64,000 bases of DNA from positions 1 through 64,000 of the forward strand of contig NZ_RZNH01000028.1 in NCBI RefSeq assembly GCF_013141825.1, in the 5' to 3' direction. The DNA is from Marinifilum caeruleilacunae (GTDB lineage: Bacteria; Bacteroidota; Bacteroidia; Bacteroidales; Marinifilaceae). Below, one piece after another: positions 44,191 to 53,415 of the stretch; position 1 is the first letter of the stretch, and each line of letters opens with the position of its first letter. The notes beneath the pieces were generated by a model. That model was given only the letters and a program-made list of their open reading frames with translations, was not told where the DNA came from and ran no database searches. Made by a program: the position numbers and the translations under genes.

Positions 44191-44214
44191 AACTTAAAAA
44201 GAAGTTATCTTTTC

Positions 44215-45603
44215 TTATTTAATAATCTCTTTAATTTCAGAAATGATTTTTTCAGCCAATTGATTTGCTGTTTCTTCATTTTCACTTTCTGAATAGATTC
44301 TGATGATCGGTTCGGTATTTGATTTTCTCAAATGAACCCATTCTTTTGCAAAATCAATTTTAACACCATCAATATCATTCACTTTTTCGTGCTGATATTT
44401 CTCTTTCATTGCCACAAGAACTGCATCAACATCAATTTCTGGCGTTAATTCGATCTTGTTTTTAGAAATAAAGTAGTTTGGATAAGAAGCTCTTAATTCA
44501 GATGCTTTCATTCCTGTTTTTGCCAAATGGCTCAAGAATAAACCTACACCAACCAATGCATCGCGTCCGTAATGACTTGCCGGATAAATAATACCACCAT
44601 TACCTTCACCTCCGATTACCGCATTGTTGGCTTTCATTTTGGTCACCACGTTAACCTCACCCACCGCCGAAGCTTCGTAATTACCATTGTGCTTTTCGGT
44701 AACATCTCTCAATGCTCTTGTTGAGGAAAGGTTCGAAACTGTATTCCCTGGTGTATTGGCCAATACATAATCAGCGCAAGCTACAAGTGTATATTCTTCG
44801 CCAAACATGCTTCCATCTTCGTTTACAATGGCAAGTCGGTCAACATCCGGATCGACTACAAAACCAAGATCGGCTTTGCCTTCTTTCATTACATCGGCAA
44901 TGGCAGTAAGGTTTTCAGGCAGTGGCTCCGGATTGTGTGGGAAATGACCATTTGGCTCACAGTACAATTCCACAACATTTTCAACCCCCAATGCTTTTAG
45001 CATTCCTGGAATTGCAATTCCTCCAACCGAATTTACGGCATCCACTGCAACCGAGAAGTTTGCCTTTTTAATGGCCTCAACATCTACCAAATCCAGCTGA
45101 CAAACATGATCGATATGCTTTTGGGTATAGTCATCAACGTAAGTAATTTGCCCCAGGTCATCCACATCTGCAAACAAGAAATCTTCCTGATCGGCAATGC
45201 TTAGCACAATTTTTCCATCCTCATCGTTCAGGAACTCACCTTTTTCATTTAACAACTTAAGTGCATTCCATTGCTTAGGATTATGACTTGCAGTTAAAAT
45301 AATACCTCCGTCGGCTTTTTCTTCTGTTACTGCAAACTCGGTGGTTGGAGTAGATGCTAATCCAATTTCGATAACATCAATCCCTAAACCGATTAAGGTT
45401 CCTACGACCAACTTATCTACCATTTCGCCTGAGATACGTGCGTCGCGCCCCACAACAACTTTAATCTTTTTACCTTCGTGTCGGCGCAATGCCCAAGTTC
45501 CATAAGCTGCAGAAAACTTGACTACATCAAGAGGACTTAATCCTTCTCCAACTTTTCCGCCGATTGTACCGCGAATCCCGGAAATTGATTTAATTAATGC
45601 CAT
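44215..45603 (-). CDS. glmM: Phosphoglucosamine mutase (GlmM-type phosphohexomutase)
   Basis: A 462-residue alpha-D-phosphohexomutase. It starts ALIKSISGIRGTIGGKVGEG. The phosphoserine loop is GIILTASHNPKQWNALKLL, the metal-binding loop VVDPDVDRLAIVNEDG and the sugar-binding loop GGEGNGGIIYPAS; the C-terminal phosphate-binding motif is RKSNTEPIIRIYSES. It converts glucosamine-6-phosphate to glucosamine-1-phosphate for peptidoglycan and LPS precursors. Related phosphomannomutases share these loops, so the substrate is probable rather than certain. Single gene. Confidence 0.85.
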   Translation of the reverse strand: MALIKSISGIRGTIGGKVGEGLSPLDVVKFSAAYGTWALRRHEGKKIKVVVGRDARISGEMVDKLVVGTLIGLGIDVIEIGLASTPTTEFAVTEEKADGGIILTASHNPKQWNALKLLNEKGEFLNDEDGKIVLSIADQEDFLFADVDDLGQITYVDDYTQKHIDHVCQLDLVDVEAIKKANFSVAVDAVNSVGGIAIPGMLKALGVENVVELYCEPNGHFPHNPEPLPENLTAIADVMKEGKADLGFVVDPDVDRLAIVNEDGSMFGEEYTLVACADYVLANTPGNTVSNLSSTRALRDVTEKHNGNYEASAVGEVNVVTKMKANNAVIGGEGNGGIIYPASHYGRDALVGVGLFLSHLAKTGMKASELRASYPNYFISKNKIELTPEIDVDAVLVAMKEKYQHEKVNDIDGVKIDFAKEWVHLRKSNTEPIIRIYSESENEETANQLAEKIISEIKEIIK

Positions 45604-45769
45604 GTTATAATTTTTGTTTAATGTTTACAGTCAATACAATTTTTGGCTTTTCGAATAATCTGTCATACAAATTTTTCACTTCGCACAAATGTAAAAAATC
45701 TATAACGGATACGAAACAACTAAAATCAACTTTTTAACATGTTACTCAAATATATTCTTTGATAATTAA

Positions 45770-45777
45770 TACCTTTG
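45770..45777 (+). promoter_or_regulatory. Candidate -7 box (TACCTTTG) for the pseudouridine synthase gene
   Basis: TACCTTTG, 31 bases before the ATG at 45809. No convincing -33 element. Confidence 0.35.
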
Positions 45778-45808
45778 CAAGTTCAAAACATTGATCATAC
45801 AGTCAAAA

Positions 45809-46834
45809 ATGGAAGAAAAGACTTACGGTAGACCAAGAAGAGGAAAGACGAACTACCGATCAAAAAAATATAGCGGAAATAAATCTGAAGAGTCGAAATC
45901 GGATTTTAAAGGTGATTCGGAAGGAAGAGAGAAAAGAAATAAAGATTTCTCTGAAAAAGCAGGTGGAAAGAAAAGATTTTCAAGACAATCGGATCAAAAG
46001 AAGCCATTTAAAGCCAGATCGAAAAAAAGATTTGATGAAAATGGTCCTGATAAAGAGTCATTGCAAAAAAGACATTACAGCAAAAAGAAACAGCTGGAAC
46101 ATGCCAAAATGATGGGGCCAAAAGATGGAATTCTAAGGCTGAACAAATACATTTCGAATACCGGGGAGTGTTCGCGACGAGAGGCTGACTCAAGAATTGC
46201 TGAAGGGCGCGTTACTGTAAACGGCAAAGTGGTAACCGAAGTTGGTACTAAAGTGAACCTTAAAGATAAGGTGTGCATGGATGGAGTACTGCTGCATCCG
46301 GAAGCAAAAGTGTACCTGGTTTTGAACAAACCAAAAGATTTTGTGACCACTTTGGATGATCCAATGGGAAGAAGAACCGTAATCGACCTGATTAAAAATG
46401 CTTGCAAGGAAAGAGTTTACCCTGTTGGAAGGTTGGATAGAATGACAACTGGAGTTTTGTTATTTACCAACGATGGAGACCTGACCAAACGTTTGACTCA
46501 TCCGAGCTACAACAAGAAAAAAATCTACCACGTATTCCTGGACAGAGAGATTTCTCAGGAAGAATTGGATATGGTAGACAAAGGTTTGGAGCTGGAAGAT
46601 GGATTCATCAAGTCGGATGCCATTAGCTTTGCCGATCCGAAAGACAAAAAACAGGTTGGAATTGAAATTCACTCGGGCAGAAACAGGATTGTTCGTAGAA
46701 TTTTCGAACACCTGGGATATACGGTTGAAAAATTGGATCGTGTATTCTTTGCTGGCATTACGAAGAAAAATATCCCGAGAGGAAAATGGAGATTCCTTAG
46801 CGAAGAAGAAGTTAGAATGCTAAAACTTTTTTAG
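45809..46834 (+). CDS. rluB: RluB/RsuA-family rRNA pseudouridine synthase with basic N-terminal extension
   Basis: Start at the ATG at 45809 (MEEKTYGRPRRGKTNYRS); an earlier TTG at 45791 is less likely. Residues 1 to about 105 are a Lys/Arg/Ser-rich, low-complexity tail that is probably disordered and RNA binding. An S4 domain follows (LRLNKYISNTGECSRREADS), then the catalytic domain with VYPVGRLDRMTTGVLLFTND (catalytic Asp) and GIEIHSGRNRIVRRIFEHLG. Such enzymes make pseudouridine in 23S rRNA (RluB) or 16S rRNA (RsuA). The exact target is unproven. Single gene with a two-way terminator. Confidence 0.88.
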   Translation: MEEKTYGRPRRGKTNYRSKKYSGNKSEESKSDFKGDSEGREKRNKDFSEKAGGKKRFSRQSDQKKPFKARSKKRFDENGPDKESLQKRHYSKKKQLEHAKMMGPKDGILRLNKYISNTGECSRREADSRIAEGRVTVNGKVVTEVGTKVNLKDKVCMDGVLLHPEAKVYLVLNKPKDFVTTLDDPMGRRTVIDLIKNACKERVYPVGRLDRMTTGVLLFTNDGDLTKRLTHPSYNKKKIYHVFLDREISQEELDMVDKGLELEDGFIKSDAISFADPKDKKQVGIEIHSGRNRIVRRIFEHLGYTVEKLDRVFFAGITKKNIPRGKWRFLSEEEVRMLKLF

Positions 46835-46877
46835 ATGGCATTCAGCGCCAGGTAATCACAATCATTGATACATAAAT

Positions 46878-46933
46878 AAAAAACTGCAATCAACTATTGA
46901 GAATGAGACTCAAAGTCGATTGCAGTTTTTTTA
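46878..46933. terminator. Two-way terminator between rluB and ribH
   Basis: Long hairpin with outer arms AAAAACTGCAATC (46879-46891) and GATTGCAGTTTTT (46918-46930), A-run on the left and T-run on the right. It can end rluB and the rib operon. Confidence 0.75.
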
Positions 46934-46971
46934 TATCGCTTACAGCGAATTGTTGAAAGCTATAATCTGGA

Positions 46972-47433
46972 TTATAACTGCTTCAACAAGTTTGCCATTT
47001 CAATTCCTGAAACTGCTGCTTCGTAACCTTTGTTTCCAGCTTTTGTACCTGCACGCTCAATCGCTTGTTCGATAGTATCAACTGTTAATACACCGAAAAT
47101 AACAGGAACTTCAGAATCTAAAGAAACGCTTGCAACACCTTTAGTTACCTCGTTTGATACATAGTCGAAATGAGGAGTAGAACCTTTAATTACAGCGCCC
47201 AAACAGATTACAGCATCATACTTTCCGCTCTTCACCATTTTCTTTGCAATCAATGGAATCTCGAATGCGCCAGGAACCCAGGCAACATCCACATCATTTT
47301 CTGATGCGCCATGACGCTTGATTGCATCCAATGCACCACCTAATAATTTGCTTCCAATAAACTCATTAAAACGACCTGCAACGATCCCGAACTTAAGACC
47401 TTCGGCAACTAATTTTCCTTCAATTGTATTCAT
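46972..47433 (-). CDS. ribH: 6,7-dimethyl-8-ribityllumazine synthase
   Basis: A 153-residue lumazine synthase with the family motifs [20 protein letters not shown] near the N-terminus, [37 protein letters not shown] and [20 protein letters not shown] (substrate and phosphate binding). It condenses ribityl-aminouracil with dihydroxybutanone phosphate. It is the last gene of the riboflavin operon, 34 bases after ribBA, and ends at the shared terminator. Confidence 0.96.
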   Translation of the reverse strand: MNTIEGKLVAEGLKFGIVAGRFNEFIGSKLLGGALDAIKRHGASENDVDVAWVPGAFEIPLIAKKMVKSGKYDAVICLGAVIKGSTPHFDYVSNEVTKGVASVSLDSEVPVIFGVLTVDTIEQAIERAGTKAGNKGYEAAVSGIEMANLLKQL

Positions 47434-47467
47434 ATGTTTAACTTTTTTATATTCTATTTTTTATGCG

Positions 47468-48706
47468 CTATTTTATTTCTTTATCGTCGTTCTGAAGGTT
47501 CCACTTCACATCCTGGTGTAACATATGACCCATTTTCTTCATCTTGGTCATCATGTAAAATTCATTCTTTTCGTGATGTGTCATCTCAATTTCTTCGCGA
47601 TCTACAATCTTGATACCATAACCTTTTAAGCCTGCCACTTTTAGCGGGTTATTGGTCATTAGCTTTAAGTTCTTAACTCCCAGATCGGCAAGAATTGCTG
47701 CTCCAATACCATAATCGCGTAAATCGGCTTTAAAGCCTAAAGCAAGGTTTGCCTCAACAGTATCCATACCCATATCTTGCAACTGGTAAGCACGCAGCTT
47801 GTTAATTAAGCCAATACCACGACCTTCCTGTCGCATGTACAACAATACACCACGACCTGCTTTGTCGATTCGTTTCAATGCTTCCTGCAACTGCTCTCCA
47901 CAATCGCAACGAAGAGATCCAAAGGCATCACCAGTTAAACACTCCGAATGAACGCGTGTAAGCACAGGTTCATCGGTATCTACATTGCCTTTTACAAGTG
48001 CAACATGATGTTCGCCAGTAATTTTATTCACATAACCATGAGCTCTGAATTCACCATGCTGGGTTGGCATTGCCGTCTCCGTCACCTTTTCAATCATGGT
48101 TTCTGTCTGTCGACGATATTCAATCAAATCGGCAATGGTAATCATTTTCAAATCGAACTTCTTGCAATACTCCTTCAATTCAGGAACGCGAGCCATGGTA
48201 CCATCTTCGTTCATGATTTCACAAATTACACCAGCAGGGTAACAACCTGCCATTCGAGCCAAATCTACAGCTGCTTCGGTATGACCTGCACGCACTAAAA
48301 CCCCGTTTTTACGGGCCACCAATGGGAAAATATGCCCCGGACGAGTAAAATCATCAGGTTTTGCATCTTTTTCCAAAACTCTTTTAATGGTGTGCGCACG
48401 TTCGTGAGCAGAAATCCCGGTTGTACAATCAGCCGCATCGATACTAACAGTAAAGGCTGTTTGCTTGGCATCGGTATTGTTGTAAACCATCATATCGATA
48501 TCCAATTCATCCAAACGCTCCTTTACAATTGGCATACAGATTAATCCTCCGGCCTGACGAGCCATAAAATTAATTGCCTCAGGAGTTACCATCTCGGCAG
48601 CCATTAATAAATCACCTTCATTCTCGCGATCCTCATCATCCACCACCACAATCATCTTACCTTGTTTGATGTCTTCAATCGCCTCTTCAATAGTATGAAA
48701 TTCCAT
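47468..48706 (-). CDS. ribBA: Bifunctional DHBP synthase / GTP cyclohydrolase II
   Basis: A 412-residue two-domain enzyme. Residues 1 to about 200 are 3,4-dihydroxy-2-butanone-4-phosphate synthase ([39 protein letters not shown]). From about 210 comes GTP cyclohydrolase II with the zinc-binding [18 protein letters not shown] motif and [20 protein letters not shown]. It supplies both precursors of riboflavin. It lies between ribE and ribH; the domain order is the usual one. Confidence 0.96.
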   Translation of the reverse strand: MEFHTIEEAIEDIKQGKMIVVVDDEDRENEGDLLMAAEMVTPEAINFMARQAGGLICMPIVKERLDELDIDMMVYNNTDAKQTAFTVSIDAADCTTGISAHERAHTIKRVLEKDAKPDDFTRPGHIFPLVARKNGVLVRAGHTEAAVDLARMAGCYPAGVICEIMNEDGTMARVPELKEYCKKFDLKMITIADLIEYRRQTETMIEKVTETAMPTQHGEFRAHGYVNKITGEHHVALVKGNVDTDEPVLTRVHSECLTGDAFGSLRCDCGEQLQEALKRIDKAGRGVLLYMRQEGRGIGLINKLRAYQLQDMGMDTVEANLALGFKADLRDYGIGAAILADLGVKNLKLMTNNPLKVAGLKGYGIKIVDREEIEMTHHEKNEFYMMTKMKKMGHMLHQDVKWNLQNDDKEIK

Positions 48707-48730
48707 TACTTATTTTGTTTGTTGTCCTTT

Positions 48731-49387
48731 TTATACAAATCCGTTTTCTCTTAAAAAATCCATCGAGATATCCGATTTCTCTGATTTTTCCTCTTCCTCT
48801 TTGTGAAACATGAATTTTTCGATGTATTTCGCAGTCATGTCACACTCAAGATTGACTTTTTCCCCAGCCTTTTTCGATATTAAAGTAGTATCATCCTGTG
48901 TTAAAGGAATGATCGACACCTTAAAAATTTTCTCATCTACGTAGGCTACTGTCAAGCTGATTCCATCAATGGCAATTGAGCCTTTCTCAATCACATATTT
49001 CAGGATATTTTTTGGTGCTGCTATGCTTACCCAAATGGCATTATCGTCCTTTTCCTGCCCTACTATTTCTCCTAATCCATCAACATGACCACTTACCATG
49101 TGACCGCCTAGCCTGTCTCCAACTCTAACGGCTCTTTCCAAATTCACTCTCCCTCCAACTCCAAGCGATCCAAAATTGGTTCTGCTCATGGTTTCAGGCA
49201 TTACATCGGCTGTGAATCCAGAAGAATCGAAGCTAACCACCGTCAGACAAATTCCATTGGTCGCAATACTATCGCCCAATTTCACATCATCCATAATTTT
49301 ATTGGCAGCAATACTCAAACGAATCGATTTTGCCCCTCGTTGAATGGCTTTTATCTGTCCTATTTCTTCTATTAGTCCTGTAAACAT
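48731..49387 (-). CDS. ribE: Riboflavin synthase, alpha subunit
   Basis: A 218-residue protein built of two similar beta-barrel halves. The first starts MFTGLIEEIGQIKAIQRG and has SIATNGICLTVVSFDSSGFT. The second has LGGHMVSGHVDGLGEIV and GSIAIDGISLTVAYVDEKIF. It dismutates two lumazine molecules to riboflavin. It lies 24 bases before ribBA and 39 after ribD. The C-terminal 20 residues are charged, a small extension over the family average. Confidence 0.95.
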   Translation of the reverse strand: MFTGLIEEIGQIKAIQRGAKSIRLSIAANKIMDDVKLGDSIATNGICLTVVSFDSSGFTADVMPETMSRTNFGSLGVGGRVNLERAVRVGDRLGGHMVSGHVDGLGEIVGQEKDDNAIWVSIAAPKNILKYVIEKGSIAIDGISLTVAYVDEKIFKVSIIPLTQDDTTLISKKAGEKVNLECDMTAKYIEKFMFHKEEEEKSEKSDISMDFLRENGFV

Positions 49388-49426
49388 TATCTGTTATCAG
49401 TTTTCAGCAACAGTCATCACAAACTG

Positions 49427-50527
49427 TTATTTTTTTATTTTTCCCTGGAGCATCAGGTCTTGTCCCAATTGCTCATATTTTACGTCATCTAACTCAATGG
49501 CATTTTTCATCAATTCAATGCCCTCTCCTCCTACCGGCGATTTTGCTTCTGCCCCGCCTATAATTTTCGGTGCAACAAAGGAAACTACCTCATCCACAAT
49601 TCCCGATTGCAAAGCTGAAAAGTTAAGAGTTGCTCCACCTTCCAACAGCACACCATCAATATTTTGTTCTCCAAGCTTAAGCATTAAGTTGTTCAGGTCA
49701 ATTTTTTGATCTTTTGCTTTAACTTTGATCACCTGGTTCCCTTTTTCTTCAACCTTCTGAATTTTTTCCGGATCAGCACTTTCTGTCACCGCTAAAATTG
49801 TCTTTGCCTGGTCGGAAGTATTTAAAATTTTCGAATCCAAAGGAATTCGGGCTTTGCTATCTACAACAATTCGAACCGGATTTTGCCCATTGGCATCTTC
49901 CAACCTGGTGGTTAAAAGAGGATCGTCGGTAATTACCGTATCAACACCAACCATAATGCCTGCCAGTTCATTTCTTAACTCATGAACTTTTGCTCTCGAC
50001 TTCTCATTCGACACCCAACGTGAATCTCCTGTTTTGCTAGCAATTTTTCCATCCAGTGTCATGGCAGTTTTCATCACCACATAAGGCGTTTTAGATTGAA
50101 TAAATTTCAGAAAAGTGCGATTCATATCACTCAACTCTTCGCACAGGTAACCAAAATTCACTTCGATACCATTTTCCTCAAGAATTTTAACACCACGACC
50201 TGCTACCAGTGGGTTTGGATCGAGCATGCCAATTACAACTTTCGAAATTTTATTTTTTACAATGGCTTCGGCGCATGGAGGGGTTTTACCGTAATGAGAG
50301 CAAGGTTCAAGTGTAACGTACATTGTAGCACCTTCAACCGATTCTTTAGCAGAAAGAAATGCATTGACTTCGGCATGTGGACCACCAAAAAATTCATGAT
50401 ATCCTTCTCCAATAATTTTGTCATCTTTTACAATTACTGCACCAACCAATGGATTAGGATTAACCCTGCCAATTCCTTTTTTGGCAAGCTCAAAAGCCCT
50501 GTGCATATACTCGTAATTTTTGCTCAT
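49427..50527 (-). CDS. ribD: Bifunctional riboflavin biosynthesis deaminase/reductase
   Basis: A 366-residue enzyme. The N-terminal deaminase has the zinc site FFGGPHAEVNAFL (His, catalytic Glu) and TLEPCSHYGKTPPCAEAIV (two Cys). The C-terminal reductase, from about 150, has YVVMKTAMTLDGKIASKTG and DGVLLEGGATLNFSAL. It deaminates and reduces the pyrimidine intermediate. It is the first gene of the operon, behind the FMN riboswitch and its terminator. Confidence 0.95.
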   Translation of the reverse strand: MSKNYEYMHRAFELAKKGIGRVNPNPLVGAVIVKDDKIIGEGYHEFFGGPHAEVNAFLSAKESVEGATMYVTLEPCSHYGKTPPCAEAIVKNKISKVVIGMLDPNPLVAGRGVKILEENGIEVNFGYLCEELSDMNRTFLKFIQSKTPYVVMKTAMTLDGKIASKTGDSRWVSNEKSRAKVHELRNELAGIMVGVDTVITDDPLLTTRLEDANGQNPVRIVVDSKARIPLDSKILNTSDQAKTILAVTESADPEKIQKVEEKGNQVIKVKAKDQKIDLNNLMLKLGEQNIDGVLLEGGATLNFSALQSGIVDEVVSFVAPKIIGGAEAKSPVGGEGIELMKNAIELDDVKYEQLGQDLMLQGKIKK

Positions 50528-50534
50528 CTAAATC

Positions 50535-50566
50535 GTGAATGTGTTAATGAGTGAATGTGTTAATGA
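50535..50566. repeat. Direct repeat, two copies of GTGAATGTGTTAATGA
   Basis: Perfect 16-bp units at 50535-50550 and 50551-50566, within the ribD leader between the terminator and the start codon. Probably replication slippage. Confidence 0.8.
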
Positions 50567-50621
50567 GGATTACTAACCCTTAGAATCATCCACGCATTTT
50601 TAATTCATATAATTTTAATTA

Positions 50622-50657
50622 CAAAAAAAGCCCTGAACAGCATTCACTATTCAGGGC
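50622..50657 (-). terminator. Riboswitch-controlled terminator upstream of ribD
   Basis: On the minus strand GCCCTGAA (50657-50650), a 12-base loop, TTCAGGGC (50637-50630) and then seven T. It lies between the FMN aptamer and ribD, so it is the likely off-switch when FMN is bound. Confidence 0.8.
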
Positions 50658-50727
50658 ATTTATTATACGGTCTGCCAATTGGAATCAATTTTCCAATGAC
50701 ATGAATCAATCAAATCGATCAATTGTT

Positions 50728-50840
50728 TTTCTTCTCCCATCCAGACTTTACTGTCGGTACTGGAATCTCACCAGTTCAATCTTTTTACAGATTCGCGGAC
50801 TATCACCGCCGGTCGGGAATTTCACCCTGCCCTGAAGAAA
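50728..50840 (-). ncRNA. FMN riboswitch (RFN element)
   Basis: The minus strand carries the complete conserved RFN series: AGGGCAGGGTGAAATTCCC, GACCGGCGGTGATAGTCCGC, ACTGGTGAGATTCCAGTACC, GACAGTAAAGTCTGGATGGG. The closing stem P1 is TTTCTTC (50840-50834) with GAAGAAA (50734-50728). It controls the rib operon. Confidence 0.97.
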
Positions 50841-50884
50841 CAATAAAATATTTAATCACAGAGATTTCACCTCTGTTTCTGCTA

Positions 50885-50915
50885 CAAATATAGATGTTTA
50901 AGTTTTAAAAACAAA
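50885..50915 (-). promoter_or_regulatory. Promoter of the riboflavin operon
   Basis: Minus strand TTTG (50915-50912), exactly 19 bases, then TATATTTG (50892-50885): a consensus Bacteroidota promoter. The start would be about 40 bases before the FMN aptamer, leaving room for a small hairpin (CAGAG...CTCTG). Confidence 0.7.
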
Positions 50916-51010
50916 TGATCCCCAACATGCTTTCCCCAATATTAACAGTTCATTAAATTTTTTATTCTGAATAAAAATCCAAGTATCAAGCTTAATGATT
51001 GTTAGACATT

Positions 51011-51041
51011 TTCGTAAATGGCATTAATTGTTCTATATTTG
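51011..51041 (+). promoter_or_regulatory. Candidate promoter of era-der
   Basis: TTCG (51011-51014), 19 bases, then TATATTTG (51034-51041); one mismatch to the consensus -33. It lies 33 bases before the era start. Confidence 0.5.
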
Positions 51042-51074
51042 CAAAAATTTTTAAATCACTAAATTGGAGTAAGT

Positions 51075-51956
51075 ATGCCTCATAAGTCAGGTTTTGTAAA
51101 TATCATTGGAAATCCGAACGTTGGAAAGTCAACCTTAATGAATAATTTGGTTGGTGAACGCATTTCGATTATTACCTCGAAATCGCAAACTACCCGCCAT
51201 AGAATTAAGGGAATTGTAAATGGTGATGATTTTCAGATTGTATATTCAGATACTCCGGGAGTTTTAAAACCGAACTATAAACTTCAGGAATCGATGATGA
51301 AGTTTTCGACATCTGCATTGGTTGATGCTGACATTATTTTATATGTTACCGATGTTGTTGAAACCATTGACAAGAATGAAGAATTTCTTAAAAAAGTTCA
51401 GAATACAGACATCCCGGTCATCCTGATTTTGAATAAAATTGATTTGACCACACAGGATAAATTGGTTGAGTTAATGGATTTGTGGAAAGAAAAATTACCG
51501 AATGCCGAAATTTTCCCAATGGCGGCAAAAGAGAATTTTAATGTATCCAATTTATTTGATCGAATTTTAGAGCTATTGCCTAAAGGACCTCCTTACTTTG
51601 CAAAGGATGAATTAACCGACTTGCCTTCCCGTTTCTTTGTGAATGAAATCATCAGAGAAAAAGTTTTGATGAATTACGACAAGGAAATTCCATATGCTGT
51701 AGAGGTGGAAGTTGAGGAGTTTAAAGATGAACCTAAAATCATCAACATCATGTCGGTGATTAATGTGGAAAGAATGTCACAAAAAGGAATCATCATTGGT
51801 CACCAGGGAAAAGCACTTAAAAAAGTTGGAACCGAAGCCAGAAAAGATCTTGAAGCATTCTTTGGTAAAAAAGTATTCTTGAAGATATACGTTAAAGTTG
51901 CCAAAGATTGGAGAAACAAGGAGAACAAACTAAAAGGATTTGGTTACAACCAGTAA
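51075..51956 (+). CDS. era: GTPase Era
   Basis: A 293-residue protein with an N-terminal GTPase domain: G1 [15 protein letters not shown]3 DTPG, G4 NKID. The C-terminal KH domain includes IIIGHQGKALKKVGTEARKD. Era binds the 3' end of 16S rRNA and helps 30S maturation. The length is standard. der starts 21 bases later, so the two GTPase genes form an operon. Confidence 0.96.
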   Translation: MPHKSGFVNIIGNPNVGKSTLMNNLVGERISIITSKSQTTRHRIKGIVNGDDFQIVYSDTPGVLKPNYKLQESMMKFSTSALVDADIILYVTDVVETIDKNEEFLKKVQNTDIPVILILNKIDLTTQDKLVELMDLWKEKLPNAEIFPMAAKENFNVSNLFDRILELLPKGPPYFAKDELTDLPSRFFVNEIIREKVLMNYDKEIPYAVEVEVEEFKDEPKIINIMSVINVERMSQKGIIIGHQGKALKKVGTEARKDLEAFFGKKVFLKIYVKVAKDWRNKENKLKGFGYNQ

Positions 51957-51977
51957 AACAGTTCACAAGAAAGAGTT

Positions 51978-53285
51978 ATGAGTAATATTGTTGCAATAGT
52001 AGGTCGTCCAAATGTTGGAAAATCTACACTTTTTAATCGATTAATAGGAAGCCGAAAAGCCATCGTAAACGAAACTGCAGGTGTAACCCGCGATCGCAAT
52101 TACGGAAAAGCCGACTGGAATGGACAAGAATTTTCGGTAATAGATACAGGTGGATATTCTATCAACTCGGAAGATGTGTTTGATGAAGAAATCCGCAAGC
52201 AAGTAATGCTGGCCATCGATGAAGCTGATGCCATCCTTTTTGTATTGGATGTACAGCATGGCATCACCGATTTGGATGAAGCAGTAGCCCGAATTCTAAG
52301 AAAAACAAGCAAAAAAGTATACCTGGTAGCCAACAAAGCAGACAATAGCGATTTGATTTTTGCTGCCAACGAATTCTATTCGGTAGGCGTTGGTGATTTT
52401 GTTTACCCAATTTCGTCGGTGAATGGTTCGGGAACAGGAGACTTGCTTGATGCTGTAGTAGCCGATTTTGAAGAAAAACCAGAGGAGGAAGACAGCGACT
52501 TGCCAAGACTTGCATTTGTGGGTCGTCCAAATGTTGGAAAATCATCTACAGTAAATGCACTTATTGGTATCGAAAGAAATATTGTTACCGATGTTGCAGG
52601 AACTACAAGAGATTCGATACACACCAGGTTCCAAAAATTTGGACACGACTTTGTAATGGTGGATACTGCCGGTGTTCGTAAAAAACCAAAAGTAAACGAA
52701 GATCTTGAGTTTTATTCGGTAATGCGTTCGATCAGAACCATCGAAACTGCCGATGTTTGCGTATTAATTCTTGATGCAACACGTGGTGTTGAAGCCCAGG
52801 ATTTGAGCATTTTTGATTTAATTATCAAAAACAGAAAAGGGGTGGTAATCATGGTAAACAAATGGGATTTGATTGAAAAAGAAACCAATACCATGAAGGA
52901 GTTTGAGCAGGAAATCAGAAACCGAATTGCTCCTTTTAATGATGTACCAATCATTTTTACCTCGGCCATTTCGAAACAACGTTTGTTGAATGTATTGGAA
53001 GCAGCACTTGAAGTTCACGAAAACAGAGTTCGCAAGATTCAAACTTCAGAACTGAACAAAGTAATGCAGGAATCCATAGCTGCTTTCACACCTCCATCGG
53101 TAAAGGGAAAATTTATTAAGATAAAGTATGTGACCCAACTGCCTACTTTGGCTCCAACTTTTGCATTTTACTGCAATTTGCCTCAGTACATTAAAGACCC
53201 ATACAAGCGATATCTTGAAAATCAGATTCGTAAAAACTGGAAATTTACAGGTGTTCCGATCCAGATTTTTATGAGAAAAAAATAA
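51978..53285 (+). CDS. der: GTPase Der (EngA)
   Basis: A 435-residue protein with two GTPase domains in tandem: [18 protein letters not shown] at the N-terminus with DTGG and NKAD, and [16 protein letters not shown] near 183 with DTAG and NKWD. A KH-like C-terminal domain follows ([10 protein letters not shown] end). Der is needed for 50S subunit assembly. It is co-transcribed with era and ends at a strong terminator. Confidence 0.97.
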   Translation: MSNIVAIVGRPNVGKSTLFNRLIGSRKAIVNETAGVTRDRNYGKADWNGQEFSVIDTGGYSINSEDVFDEEIRKQVMLAIDEADAILFVLDVQHGITDLDEAVARILRKTSKKVYLVANKADNSDLIFAANEFYSVGVGDFVYPISSVNGSGTGDLLDAVVADFEEKPEEEDSDLPRLAFVGRPNVGKSSTVNALIGIERNIVTDVAGTTRDSIHTRFQKFGHDFVMVDTAGVRKKPKVNEDLEFYSVMRSIRTIETADVCVLILDATRGVEAQDLSIFDLIIKNRKGVVIMVNKWDLIEKETNTMKEFEQEIRNRIAPFNDVPIIFTSAISKQRLLNVLEAALEVHENRVRKIQTSELNKVMQESIAAFTPPSVKGKFIKIKYVTQLPTLAPTFAFYCNLPQYIKDPYKRYLENQIRKNWKFTGVPIQIFMRKK

Positions 53286-53306
53286 TTGCCCAAAGGCAGT
53301 AATACA

Positions 53307-53339
53307 AACCGATCCAGAACTTCTGGGTCGGTTTTTTTT
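53307..53339 (+). terminator. Terminator after era-der
   Basis: Arms AACCGATCCAGAA and the matching TTCTGGGTCGGTT (one G-U), then eight T. Confidence 0.8.
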
Positions 53340-53415
53340 GTTTCATTATTGAAAATAATTTTTATAAACTAATCATTTAGTTATTTTTATATGATAATTA
53401 TAAAATTAAAACCCA

